NCBI GenBank assembly: GCA_036936605.1
Contig: JAUPFV010000004.1
Coordinates: 126,703,737 to 126,767,736, forward strand
DNA length: 64,000 nt
From: Limnanthes douglasii subsp. nivea
Lineage: Eukaryota; Streptophyta; Magnoliopsida; Brassicales; Limnanthaceae
Direction: 5' to 3'
Shown: one piece after another, positions 35,873 through 47,073 of the stretch
Layout of the letters: the number at the start of each line of letters is the position of its first letter
Numbering within the stretch: the stretch's first letter is position 1
Made by a program: the position numbers and the translations under genes
Notes under the pieces: model-generated
What the model saw: the letters and a program-made list of their open reading frames with translations, nothing else
Told to the model about the DNA's origin: nothing
Databases searched by the model: none

Positions 35873-38592
35873 ACCGAAAGAGGTTTACACTTCTACAAGG
35901 TAATGTCATCCAGATTGAAGAATGACAGAGCGACATACCAACATTTAGTAAACAAAGATTTTGAGTCTCAAATTGGAAGAAATGTTGAGGTTTACATTGA
36001 TGACGTGTTAGCCAAAATCTCAAAAGGTGTACTGTATAAAAAATATTTTAGACGACTTTTACTCTGATGTTTAGGTAGAGATGAGTTGCAGATGATACTT
36101 TCAGAGTTGCTTACGGGGAAGGATCAGCGCATTGTGGCTACAAAAAATTGATACGATGAGTCTTTCTTGCTGGGTATTACTACCCGACCCTATCCTCGGA
36201 TGCTGGGGAATTAGTACATAAATCAATATCTTCCAAAGATTTGCTAATGCAATCTATCCACCGGGTGTGCCCCTCGAATCGATACCGGACTCTTTACCAT
36301 TTGACCGATGGGGCATTGACCTAGTCGGACCTTTACTGATGGCATTTGGAGGTCGATAGACAATCATTGTTACAGTCGATTATGTTTCTAAGTGGGTGGA
36401 AGATTAGCCTTTGGCAGGGACAAGAGCTAAGGATGTGATCATATTTATTGTCTCTAACATCTGTTTTCGCTTTGGGGTTCCGAGGAAAATAAAAATGGAC
36501 AACGGACCATAGTTTGATAACAAAGAGATGAAAGCCTTATGTGCATCTAAAGGAATACAACAATGTTTCTCGGCATCTTTTCACCCTCTAGAAAATGGCC
36601 AAGTCGAGGTGACTAATCGGACAATTCTAGATGGGCTAAAAAATAAATTGGAGGGTAAGGCTGGAAATGGCTAGATTATCTTCAACAAGTTTTGTGGGCT
36701 TATAGAACAACTCCCCGGACCGCAACGCAAGAGTCACCATTCGCACTCGTTTATGAGATGGATGCATTAGTACCATCGGATATAATTTTCCCTTTATTCA
36801 GGCTCAATGAATATTCTGAGGAAACAAATGACAAGGGAAAGCGTATGCTAGAGGAAAAATAAAAAGGCCACAACTAAATTCTCTACATTATCAGACTTTG
36901 ATGAGAAGTTAATATGCTTCAAAAGTTAGAAGACGAGAATTCAAATCCTGAGATAAAGTTTTGAGGAACGTTTTCTTCCATACGAAATAAAAAAAAAGGT
37001 TGGGAAAGTTAGCTCCTAATTCGGAGGGTCCATACACGGTAACAAAGATGATCAAGCCGGGGACGTACAGACTCAAAGATAACGAAGGAAGAGATTTTCC
37101 TCACCGCTATAACATTGAGAACCTCAAAGTTTATGTGTAAATATTTAAATATTTTCTTTATGAGTTTATGTAAGTATCGATGGCATACTCTTTCCTACCC
37201 TGGTGGTGCCGAAAGGTTTTAATGAGGTGTCTAATAGCCGACCTATATATAAAATTCAATTTCTATCTTGAAATGACTTTCATAAATGTCCATCTTTTTT
37301 TACTCAAAAAAGACACTCCAAAGAAAGTGTTCATTAACTTGAACCAATAGAGGTTTTCTAACGAATGTGGGTTGATGATGTTCATTATTTTGAACTTACA
37401 GAGATTTTCCAAATATTGTTGGAGGAAAATGTTCATTATTTTTAACTAAGAAATTATCTTTCTTGATATTAATAATTTTGAATTTACTGGGCCATCCAAA
37501 GAATGTTGGATGAAGATGTTTATTATTTTGAGCTAAGAAAACCCAATAAGTTGTAAGCTAGTGTTCATCATTTTGAACCTTGGTAAAACATTTTCACATA
37601 AAAGATCTTTTACCTAAGAGGTAAGTAAAAATAAAACTTTTCAATATGAAAGATTGTTTAGTGAAGCTGAGTTAGAGTAAAAAAAATTCATATTAAGAAA
37701 TTATTTATTTATGAGAGAAATATGAGAATATTTTGAAGTATAAACATTTTCATATGAAAAACTTTGTATAAGAAAGAGAAGTATGGCAAATATTTTCAAG
37801 AAAAAATATCTTATCAAAAGTCCTTATAACATAAGAATCATCATACAAAACGAAGTCCCATAAATATCAGCCTTTAGATGGTCAACAACCAAATATTATA
37901 ACGGTTAACAACACTATTTGGATGCGGCATTTTCTTTACTATCTTCTGAAGATACAAATGGAGAGGAAGAACTTTCTGAATCGCTACAATTTGTTAAATC
38001 TTCCATAGAAATACATGTCGGACGGTGTCTCTCAATAACACGATGCCAGAGACTACCTAACTTCAAATCAGGAAACTTTTCATCCATCTCTAACACAGGG
38101 CGAACTATATGTTAGCATCTCTTTCTTCAAGACGAGAGGTGATACTGGCAACATACGCATCTAAACATTTCTTCTTCTCAATTTCAAAGTTCTTCGTCAA
38201 AGATTCGTTGGCTTTAAAAAGTTTTTCAATGTCTTTAACAGCATGTTCAAACTATGACTTAGTCATCTAAAAATAATCATAAAAACTAGAAACAATAATA
38301 TTCATTTCAATGTCGTTAGTAATAAAACGCTCCCTCTCGTCATTGAACTTTTCTTTATCCTCAGAGAGTTTAGTCTCTAAGGAAGTGATTCTGGATAAGC
38401 GGTCAACAAACATCGTTTTCTCTTGAGTAAGCTCGTCCTCAACTTTCTTTAATCTGGTTGATGTCTTTTTATCCTCGGAAAGTTCATTCTTCAAGTTCTT
38501 CACCTCGTTTTTCAAATTGGTTACCTCAGTGGTCAATTTCTTCACTTCACCTCTTCTCTGAGGACTTCACTCTTGCAATTAGCTTTCTTTTC
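35873..38592 (+). repeat. Array unit 5 (2720 bp), last copy
   Basis: Integrase runs about 36147-37140 and the antisense-ORF tail 37914-38592. The unit ends at CTTTCTTTTC and continues into unique sequence (GAGGAGAGTAGC), so this is where the antisense ORF runs on intact. It lacks 11 bp (ATAACAATCTT) present near the end of units 1-4. It shares several variants with unit 0 (CCCTCTAG, GACAATTCTAG, CTCTACATT, GCGGCATT). Confidence 0.95.
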
Positions 38593-40545
38593 GAGGAGAG
38601 TAGCAGCACGAAGCAACTTATTAAGCTCGCCCGTGACGAAGTCGTTTTCATAAACATCAAAATAAGCTAAGGCAGGGGAAAGATGTTCACCTTCCTCAAG
38701 AATTTCTTCTTGTCCAGCAGCTTGCTTTTTCTGTAGGACAAATTCTCCTGCAGAATACAAATTGATTATAACGACTTTCTTTATAGGAGGTAAACTTGGA
38801 CAGGTTGTATTGTCACTTTCCTCCTCACTATCGACTATTTTCTCATGTTTCTCTTGAGCAGAGAGTCTATTCGGCCTCACAGCCTCTACTCTCCCAACTG
38901 GCCTCACCTCGGCCAAAGCTTCATATTCAGTATTCATTTGGTTTTCTTCTCGGACACTAGCTTGAGGGCCTCCCCAGACGTAAATTTTTTGTTCATGTTA
39001 GACTTCATTTAGTCGTTACTCTTAGATTTTGTGTTGTTCTCCTTGGACTTCAGTTCTCTGCTAATCTTGGACATTATTCTCTGAGCCAGCATATTCCTCG
39101 GTTTGTTTATCTTCGCCTTCTGATTTCTCAGCATCTTGATGACTGGGAGCTCAGCTCGAGTGGGAAGAAAAACTATATTGTTAAGTTTTCCAAGTGCTTG
39201 AGAATAGCATCCTCTATGAGGGATATCATAAGTTCTGATAAGGATTTTTTCTCACTTGGATCATATCTCCAAAGATGGCTTTTAGCCAAATTCATTGGCG
39301 TGAAGCATCGGTGAAATTAGCTCCAACTGGCACATGTCCAAAGACTTAGCTTCTCAAAGACTTTCTTTGTGGATGCAGCATAATCCTTAAAGGGTTTAGC
39401 AATTCAATTCATGGCTATTCAAAAATAAATATCTTAAGCTGGCGAATTCTAATAAGTAAAACATAATAAAATATATAAGTAAGTACCTCGCCCAAACCAA
39501 TTTAGAGTTAATCAATGGAAAATTTCCTAAGAGTCCTCAAAGTCAGTCTCCCATAGCCCGGAGATAAAAAAAATTATTTTTTTCATTATTTCGGCTTCTA
39601 AGAAATCCTTGATCACCTTGTACTGCCTTGCAAGACCAAAAGAATAAAAGGAGTAGTGATATGTTTTAGCTACACCCAAAATTGAGATGAGTTGTTCCAT
39701 AGAGAATATGGTCTCAGAACTAAAGGCCATGATGCATGCCATAAGTGTATACCATATGTTAGGGCCAGCCTGAGATGGGAAAAGTCCAAAAAGATTGAAG
39801 TACTCCACTAAATTAGGATCAAGAGGCAAGCGAAGGCCCCAACTAATAAGTTTTGTGTAGAGAACTAACTCATTATCACGAACGGATAACGACATCTCTC
39901 CAATAGTGGAGAATCAAATAGTAACATTTACAGGGATTTCCCATCGGTCTTTTAATTTCACCTCCTCGATTGGGTGAAAATATTTGTATTTTACCTTAAA
40001 GAGGGCAAGAAAATGCTTAGTTACAATATCATGAAGATTGTTTCCCATGATATCTTCTATATTCGAGGGCAAACTCGATGCACGTCTCCTCTTTTTCTTC
40101 TTTTTATCCTTTCTTACCAAGTAAGTCTCTCCTTGATGAGGAGGAAGAGGATTAGTTGTAACTTTCTTGGAATGAAAGGATGTAACCTGATTGGGAGCAG
40201 AAGGTTCGGGAGGAAGGATCACCGTTGGGACAGCTTGTAGGGGTTGTGCCTCCATCACAATCACGTCATTCTTCTCCTGATCACTGTCAGACCCGTCAAT
40301 CAAGTTTTTCTCTTAAATTTCAGGGGTAGATTTCAAAACTTGTTCTATTTGAACATTTGTTGAATTAGTCTCCGGAGACTGACTTCTGGAGTAGTTTGAG
40401 GGGAATCTTGAGGAGTTACCTGAGGATTTGCAGCAGAATAAGAAATTTTAACCCTAATAGACTTCGTAGGTGGCTCTGGAGATCTTTTTCTCTTAGCGTG
40501 ATCTCATTTATATTCCTGAGTAGACTTTTCTTTTTCACTGCCCAT
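37914..40545 (-). pseudogene. Antisense ORF of element A: gypsy-type transposon protein with coiled-coil tail
   Basis: Lying between pol and the 3' LTR on the opposite strand, it can be followed from an ATG at 40545 (MGSEKEKSTQEYK, then a TGA). A proline- and serine-rich segment comes next, then 40303-39914 with a KKKKKRRR basic patch. 39895-39527 reads LPLDPNLVEYFNLFGLFPSQ and AGPNIWYTLMACIMAF, followed by acidic sequence (38937-38542). A heptad-rich coiled coil (38545-38180) contains LTTEVTNLKNEVKNLKNEL. An acidic serine-rich end closes at 37914. The middle part resembles plant 'putative gypsy-type transposon' proteins (PF04195-like). Antisense genes in this position are known in Tat-lineage elements; their function is uncertain. 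Stops and frameshifts inactivate it. Only the tail, downstream of 38592, is repeated in units 0-4. Confidence 0.68.
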
Positions 40546-41434
40546 TTTTAGTAAATGAGAAGATTTACGAGTAGTTCCAGAAGAAAAAAGGTCACCCTTG
40601 TTGTTTCTTAAACAAGCTTGACTAAGGGCTGAGTAGCAAGCAAAATACGCTCCCGGAGAGGGGACTAATTATCGTGAAAGTTTGTCTGGAAAATTTCTAC
40701 AGGTGTTGGATACTCTCTATCACCTAAAAGCTTTAGGTTCAACAGCTTTATTCAAAATATTGAACCACCTGTAAATTTTATATCTTTCGATATTAATAAA
40801 CTCTTTAGGCATGAAAGGTTGAAGTATAACTCAATTTGGAAGTTATTTATCTCTCTAGAATAGTATCTCTTTACACTATGGTGAGTAGAAATAAAGTGTG
40901 TAAAATTAAAACGATGGAAAGAGATAAATATTTATGGTGGAGTAATAACTGTTACTGGGCATAAGGTGAAGAGTCAGTTTCAAAGATCTCTTCGACACGT
41001 TACCTTTTTCCAACAAACGGTTTCAAAAATCGTGATGGCATGCATTGGTAGATATTTGACACGTGGATAGAAGTGACACTATTACCTAATCTATCTCTGA
41101 CATTAGAACTGCTAGATAAAAGAACGCGAGAATGATGGGTTAGGTGAGGTTATTATGACCAAAGATAAGGTCATAAATATGAATATATTTATATAACGTA
41201 ATCCGAAGGATTTCCATTTACTCATGGAACGTAAGTAACAAAGTCGCCTGATCAGAATATGAAACAGAAATGATCCGAGAAGGCTTAAGGACTGGAAAAT
41301 CCAGCTAGACTCAAAGGAAAAGAAATTCATCCCTAACAGAAGTCTGATGAGGCTTTTAACAAGAAAAGTCTGAGGAGGTTCTCATGAATAAAAATTCCTT
41401 CCCAGAATCAGTCCTTCCTCATATACTTTCACAA
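40546..41434. other. Element A non-coding region before the 3' LTR
   Basis: No convincing protein is recognised. It should contain the promoter of the antisense ORF if that gene was ever transcribed independently. A TATATAAATA sequence on the minus strand near 41190 is a possible TATA box but lies about 640 bp upstream of the ATG. Confidence 0.35.
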
Positions 41435-41449
41435 GGACTGGGGGGCTAC
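41435..41449 (+). promoter_or_regulatory. Element A polypurine tract
   Basis: GGACTGGGGGGCTAC lies directly before TGATAAGGG of the 3' LTR. The same G-rich tract plus CTAC precedes the LTR at 122. Confidence 0.7.
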
Positions 41450-41871
41450 TGATAAGGGAAGGAAAATATGAGGATAAATAAGCCTTGGTCTAGCAAATAC
41501 AATGTTCAAATAGGTAAAATTAATTTCCAAGGACCAATCTAAAGCAAACATAATGATTGAGGGGGTCAAATGTAATAACTAGTAAATTCGTTTATGAAAA
41601 GTAAAGGAGGGGGTGAGAAATCCACTTAGACAGTGGTAAATATGTAATTTCATAATTCACCTCGTGTACTATATAAAGGACATTCCATTTTAGGGAAAAG
41701 GTTCACTGATTAACCAATTATTACTACATTTATTCCTTTTGTCTCTTTATCTCTCTAGTAAATACTTATTCTCTCACTAAAAGTATCTGATACGAACATT
41801 TCTTAGACGAACGCTCTCATACGAACATTTCCGCATCTGGATTTATATCTGAGAATTATATGAGTTCATCA
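41450..41871 (+). repeat. Element A 3' LTR
   Basis: This 422-bp copy runs TGATAAGGG to GAGTTCATCA, followed by AAATA (41872-41876). The TATA-like CTATATAAAGGACATTCC (about 41671-41688) is better preserved than in the 5' copy. Confidence 0.9.
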
Positions 41872-41876
41872 AAATA
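41872..41876. repeat. TSD of element A, right copy (AAATA)
   Basis: Matches 18662-18666. Joining the outer flanks resumes element B. Confidence 0.8.
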
Positions 41877-42460
41877 TAGGCTTGATTTCTTATCTAGACC
41901 TCCTTAACCATTTGTATTTGCAATTCATAGACTTCAAATGGACTAAGAGGTGCTAAGTTGATCTTCTTCTTATTATCTACAAATGAGTAGATATTTTTGC
42001 ATCCATTATGACACACTTCATGATCAAATTGCATGGTCTACTTAACAGTAGGTGTTCGCCTTTCATGGGCACTACATCACATAAAAATCTATCTTGATGT
42101 TTTCTTATGATGTATGTAATAGTGACCTAATCCGTAATGTGTAATTCAGCTAATTATTGAGCCATTGTACCTTATAAGTACCGGAATTTTTAGTCTTTGC
42201 AAGAGCTAGTCTGTCAACAATAAATTTTCTAGCCACATTATTACAAGAACCTCCATCGATGATTATATTACATATAATTTTTGTTGATAGTGCATCTAGT
42301 GTAAACGATGTTCTCCCTTTCTATGGTTTCTTCTGGTTGGATCATTGCACCAATAAATCACCAACATATGGATACTCGGTTTCCCCTTTATGATCTGATT
42401 TTTCATCTTCACATTCATCTTGTGACTCATATTCCCCACTTGGAGTGATAAATGTGCTAC
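41877..42460 (-). pseudogene. Element B protease
   Basis: On the minus strand 42310-42180 reads TSFTLDALSTKIICNIIIDG, GSCNNVASRKLIVDRLAL, then GTYKVQWLNN. This is the retropepsin of chromovirus-type elements, with IIDGGSxxNVAS as the active-site loop. Downstream blocks are frame-shifted up to the point where element A interrupts the gene. Confidence 0.75.
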
Positions 42461-43560
42461 GTTAATTTATACAATATCTAGCATAATTCCTATATCCTTG
42501 ATATTTAAAACATTTAACTTCACGACTTCTAGTTGGAATAGATCTGTTTTTGTCATCTTTGGAACTTCAATACTTTCTACCTTTCTTTTTGAATCTTTGT
42601 CCATTGATTTTACTTTATCAAATGGTTTGTTATTATGTGGAGTTTATGCTTTATTGTTATGGTCCGATTGGTGGTGTTGTTTTTACACTTGAGTTGTTGT
42701 TCAATCTGGACAGCAATGCGAAATACTTATTGGATTCTATAGATTGGGCCATAATTTATTCTTGCAAACCATCTATAGATTTCCACCTTTCTTGTAATTT
42801 ATTCTTGCAAACCATCTATAGATTGGGCCATAATTTCCTTATTGGATTCTTCTAGTTACAAATGATTTTTGAGTTGTTCAAACTCGTCAAAATACTCATC
42901 AACAGTTCTGGTTCCTTGAGATAGCTTTCGAAAATGTTATGTAAATCACGGTGGTAACAAAAATGTACATACCTTTTCCTTATAAAAAACTCCATGTTTT
43001 TTCAATGGTCTATTGGTCTGTAGAGTTACATTCTCCTCTCTAATACTTCTATGTTCCACCAAATAAGACCACTCTCTGAAAATTATGCAGCAACTAGTGA
43101 AAGCTTATCTTGCTCATTACAGTCAAAGATATACTCTATACGTCTTTCCAAATTCATATAGGCATTAGGATCTTATTGTGCAACGAATATAGGGGGTTTT
43201 ATCTTTACCTTTACATTGTTAGACCTTGTTGGTCGTTCATCTCTTGCTCTTAATCTCTCAAGATGATATATTCTCTTATTTTGATGAAACAAAAGATCTG
43301 CAGGTTCATTTTCTCAATCAGGTATGTCATCATCTTGATCTTCTATTTCATTATGTTTTTGTTTTGTTGTGGATGCAGGAGGTTTTTTATTGATCTAAAT
43401 CTCATTGAGGGTCGCTCAATTTGCCCAACGTGTTCTCCAAATTCATTTCTTATAATATGAACTTCTTCACTTTGTATACGTATATGCTTTTACATAACAA
43501 TTATTCATTGATAAAGAGTATCAATATTGTTTTCTTCCATTGTAACGAGTTGTGTGTAAG
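42461..43560 (-). pseudogene. Element B gag with CCHC knuckle
   Basis: Near 42535-42460 the minus strand reads VKCFKYQGYRNYARYC, a mutated CCHC zinc knuckle (normally CFKCQGxGHxxxxC). The upstream part is a heavily broken gag, with no long open frame left. A local tandem duplication (period about 43 bp, ATTTATTCTTGCAAACCATC at about 42753 and 42796) sits inside it. Confidence 0.65.
42752..42823. repeat. Short tandem duplication, about 43-bp period
   Basis: TAATTTATTCTTGCAAACCA and the following CTATAGAT occur twice, at 42752 and 42795, inside element B gag. It lengthens rather than preserves the reading frame. Confidence 0.7.
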
Positions 43561-43589
43561 GATGATACGACCTTGATAACGGACATTTC

Positions 43590-43602
43590 GGCTCTGATAC
43601 TA
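43590..43602 (-). promoter_or_regulatory. Element B primer-binding site (initiator-Met type)
   Basis: The minus strand reads TAGTATCAGAGCC, two bases inside the 5' LTR. It has one mismatch to TGGTATCAGAGCC, which is complementary to initiator-Met tRNA. Confidence 0.75.
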
Positions 43603-43604
43603 GA

Positions 43605-44567
43605 TGATGTATGAATGGAAGGGGTTCGGTTGTAGAATTTATTGTTCAAAGAACACTCACAACTTTAACATATTCAAATGATGTGTATGGCAATGGATGG
43701 AGTGTTGGTTTGGCTTGTTATTGTTCGGAGAGCACTCACAAACGAAATCAGATGGAAAATGATTATAGATCAAAAATGGATCGATATGTACCACCCAAAG
43801 GTGATGCAAATCCTTTGATAAGCAGAACTTCAAGCTAAATTTATCACGAATAAAATCAAAATGAATGATCGACTAAACTCGCTTCACACAAAGGTAGTTT
43901 AAAGATAAATCTATCTTGGACAAATATTTGAGTAAAACTCATTCTTAATTAATATTTATCATTTGATTGATTTTAATTTGTCTCATAGAGATTACAAATT
44001 TTTAGAGGAAAATACAACTGAAAATCATAAAAACTATACTAAAATTGACAAAAAGAAAAGATATTTTAACATGTTGTAAATTAAAAAGATATCCTAACAA
44101 ACTATCTAAAAGATAACAAATTAAGATTTATCTTAACAAACTAAAAATAATAGAAAGTAAATTAAAAGATATCCTAACCAAATACCTAAAAGATAGAAAA
44201 TTAAAAGACATCTTAACAAACTAATTATTTTAAAGATCTGGAGTTTCATTTTTGTATCCTCTTTTTACCAGATCCTTTAGAAGCATCTTAAATTATTTCT
44301 TGATCTTTTGTCATGTAGAAAATTGGTTGGGCTCGATTAGTAGCTAAAATGTAATTTGGATAATGATTTATTTTGATTATAAGGCTCTCTGCGGCCTTGT
44401 TGAACTCTCGACAAAGTTCCCTAGCTCTTGAGCGTGGATGTACCTACTTGTTATCATCGTGATTTATAATTAGATATGTTTGGATGTCCTTATCATTAAT
44501 TTCAATAGTTTGTGCTTTAACAATCTTATGTTGGTCTTCAATTGGATTTTTTTGGATGTCCTCATCA
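43605..44567 (-). repeat. Element B 5' LTR
   Basis: This 963-bp copy is collinear with 14262-15243, including GAGAGCACTCACAAACG, AAAGGTGATG and AATCCTTTGATAAGCA and the end TCCTCATCA. It is followed by GTTAC. Confidence 0.88.
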
Positions 44568-44572
44568 GTTAC
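44568..44572. repeat. TSD of element B, right copy (GTTAC)
   Basis: Identical to 14257-14261. Confidence 0.85.
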
Positions 44573-45505
44573 CCAAAATCTTTTGGTATTTATGAGCCAT
44601 TTAAAGGCCTACCATCGAGGCTTCTCTGGATCAATAATAAACATACTCAAACTACTAACTGAGTTTGCAGATAAGGTCTTACGCATATCATTACGTACAT
44701 AATGTTTCAGTTACATTTACATATGGTTATATTTTCACAAACTATTTATATTTTACTTTGGTAAGCTCTTGAGTAATACTGAGTGTGAAATAAACTCCAA
44801 ACCATTCTAGTTTCAGACAGGTTAAACTTCTTGAGAAAATTATATATGTATTCTTATTGAGATAAGAATATATAATCTCTCAATCTGTTCATCTCATGTT
44901 TATAGTAAGTATAGTCTTAATATCTCTCGTATTCTTTCATTTCAAACTTATTTCAATTTATTATTGATAGTTTCAATCCTCTACACATTCTTTCCAACTA
45001 TCATTATGTTATAAACATATAATAGTAACATTATTTATCTCTTCATGTGTGTTTCCCCGTTACAATATACAAAGTTTTCATAACTTCTTCTCGTAGAATT
45101 AATTGACTTTATAACAGATTCAAATCTTGTATTTTAGTGTGTTAGCAATTTTTTCAGCCTATATAGAGGTTTCTTCAACAAACACACATCTCATTTATTC
45201 CCTTCTTCAAATCTTTGTAATTGACTCCTGTGGATAGTCTCCTACAATTCTTCATGTAAGAAGGTAGTAAAAATATCCCTTTGATTTACCTTAAGATGAA
45301 ATATAGTAATAATTGATAGCAGAATCCTTATAGAGGTTTGTTTCACAGCGTGTGAGAAATGATTATTGAAATCGACACCCTCATTTTCTATAAAGCCCTT
45401 AGCAACGAGTCTACTTTTGTACGCAGATAGTTCAACTCCACAAATAATTCTACAGTTTTTAAGTAGGAGGTTAACTAAGTCCAAACATATCGATATTAAG
45501 TTCAT
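44573..45505 (-). pseudogene. Copia element C reverse transcriptase
   Basis: 45430-45242 reads YKSRLVAKGFIENEGVDFNN, FSHAVKQTSIRILLSI, then LKVNQRDIFTTFLHEEL. These are the opening blocks of copia RT (YKARLVAKGFxQ, VxKxTSIR, DVxTAFLHGxL). Further along (45240-44590) decayed traces include a lost YVDD region and, at the end, DPEKPRW*AFKWLINTKRF (GKEHWxAVKWILRYLRG). The sequence stops at the GTTAC duplication and continues in the same gene order at 14256. This shows that B inserted into this pol gene. Confidence 0.8.
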
Positions 45506-45659
45506 ATATGTTAAATATAATATACATAATAATCAAATCAATATAGATCGCATAGGTACAAAAGTTATGGGAGAAGATCATTTTACTAACGAAATGGTAC
45601 TTGTAGTTTCTCAAGAACACACCATTAGGATGGGTATTGTTTGAGAAACACACCATTAC

Positions 45660-47029
45660 GTTTTATTGACTTCTCTTGATTATTAAGTATATCTCAACTT
45701 TAATAAGGTCACTCAATAGTATATATGTATGGTTAAATTTCATAATTATTCTTATGTTACACACCATAATAGTTTTATATAGTTGATTGATGTTGATAAT
45801 GTGATTATTATTGTGTCAATTTTCTTATATTTCATTAGAGGGGTCTTTAGTCTTTTATCATCCATCGTCATGTATGCAAATTGTTCAGTTCATCTATCGA
45901 TAATAGATTAAAGAATTTCCATTAAGTAAATGCATATTTTAATAACCTATGATGATCTAAGTGGATATTATTAGAAATTTATGGATCGTCATATACTTAA
46001 TGATGTATTTGATATTGCTAATAAATAGTTTAATTAATAAGTAATCAAATAAATAAAATAATTATAAATTACACAAATAGATGAAAAGCAATTATTGAGA
46101 TCATTATGTAAATGTCGGATCAAATTTGGGTTTTGTGAAAGATTAAACCTGAAATTTGACAATTAAGACTAAACATAAAGTTTATGAACTATTTTTTTTA
46201 GGAAAAAATTTGTTAGGTTATGGTCTTTCATCAAATAATGAAATTTTAAAGATATGCGTTAAATTGGAGTTTAGTTAAAACTTTAATTACACTTATATAT
46301 TGAAAATGACCTTATCTGAACCACAAAGCGTTAATCTGTCTTTCAACTTCTATTTGTAATTGAAGATCCAATACCAAATTGTTTTCTTATATATTTATTA
46401 TTTTGAAATCGAGAGTTTTATTCTCTGTTAAAGATTGGAAGATCTCGTAGTGCAACAACAAACATCAAAATATTACATTAGAAAATTGAAAATATGTATT
46501 TTTTATATGGTAAGTATTTAGTTTTCGTTATTAGGGATAAATCGAATCAAAAAAACTATTATTTAGATCTAGTTTGAGTGATTAAAACCTCTATCATATA
46601 ATATATCAATTTTTAACGAAAACTTATAACTCGTTCATCAATTGTTGGTGAGTTCATATGGTTACCATAACAATTTAGATTTTCAAATCTATGTTAATTT
46701 TTCTTCTTCGATTACTTTATTATTGTAACAATTGAAATCTCATAAATATGACTAATAATCTAACTATTTATATACAATAAACGTTCTCCGTAAAAAAAAT
46801 TGTTTTGGAAGTGTTTAAATTGATGCCCATTATATTTCAACACCAGTTAATTGACTTGTTTACCAAACCTCTATGATCTTTTAAGTTTTGTTATTGTCAA
46901 AAATGTTATTAAAAGCATTTAAAAGCTACTTTGATGGAGATATTATGATGTAAACAATGATTAGCTCTTAATATGAAGATTGATAAGTTGGCTTAATAAC
47001 GATTTCACTTACAGCTAATTATTCGATAG

Positions 47030-47031
<2 letters not shown>
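45660..47031. other. AT-rich sequence without recognisable genes
   Basis: No element boundary or coding signal was identified; only short frames occur. Confidence 0.4.

Positions 47032-47070
<39 letters not shown>
47032..47070. repeat. (AT)n microsatellite
   Basis: An uninterrupted AT dinucleotide tract of about 39 bp. Confidence 0.95.

Positions 47071-47073
<3 letters not shown>

Larger units (their letters stand above)
18667..41871 (+). mobile_element. Giant Tat-type gypsy element A (23.2 kb)
   Basis: LTRs at 18667-19070 and 41450-41871 are flanked by AAATA on both sides. Order: 5' LTR, primer-binding site, gag with zinc knuckle, protease, RT, integrase, 3' UTR, an antisense ORF region, polypurine tract, 3' LTR. 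RT motifs such as LSFMDAYAGYNQI and YIDDMLAKS are typical of the Tat/Ogre side of Ty3/gypsy. The size is caused by six head-to-tail copies of a 2.73-kb internal segment (22287-38592); without the extra five copies A would be about 9.6 kb. RNase H is absent between RT and integrase. Stops and frameshifts are present in every gene. It sits inside element B. Confidence 0.92.
14262..44567 (-). mobile_element. Gypsy element B (chromovirus-like), split by later insertions
   Basis: LTRs at 14262-15243 and 43605-44567 share their whole length, run TG...CA, and are flanked by GTTAC on both outer sides. On the minus strand the order is 5' LTR (43605-44567), initiator-Met primer site, gag with a CCHC knuckle, protease, RT, RNase H, integrase, polypurine tract, and 3' LTR. 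Removing the 23.2-kb element A and the 970-bp hAT-like insertion leaves about 6.1 kb, a normal size. All coding regions carry many stops and frameshifts. RT sequence such as [17 protein letters not shown] and EWLVMP fits the chromovirus side of Ty3/gypsy; I do not assign a clade further. It inserted into copia element C. Confidence 0.9.

Noticed and set aside
22287..38592. The whole array as a pure assembly artefact
   Set aside because: Units carry private variants, consistent alternating diagnostic sites, and different first and last junctions. A collapsed or looped assembly would give identical units. It is still listed for long-read confirmation.
22287..38592. A CRISPR-like or phage-like repeat system
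   Set aside because: Units are 2.7 kb of retrotransposon sequence without spacers. The sequence is plant nuclear DNA.
39449..39486. A possible GT...AG intron in the antisense gene
   Set aside because: At 38 nt it is shorter than known plant introns, and the flanking frames are not clearly joined by its removal.
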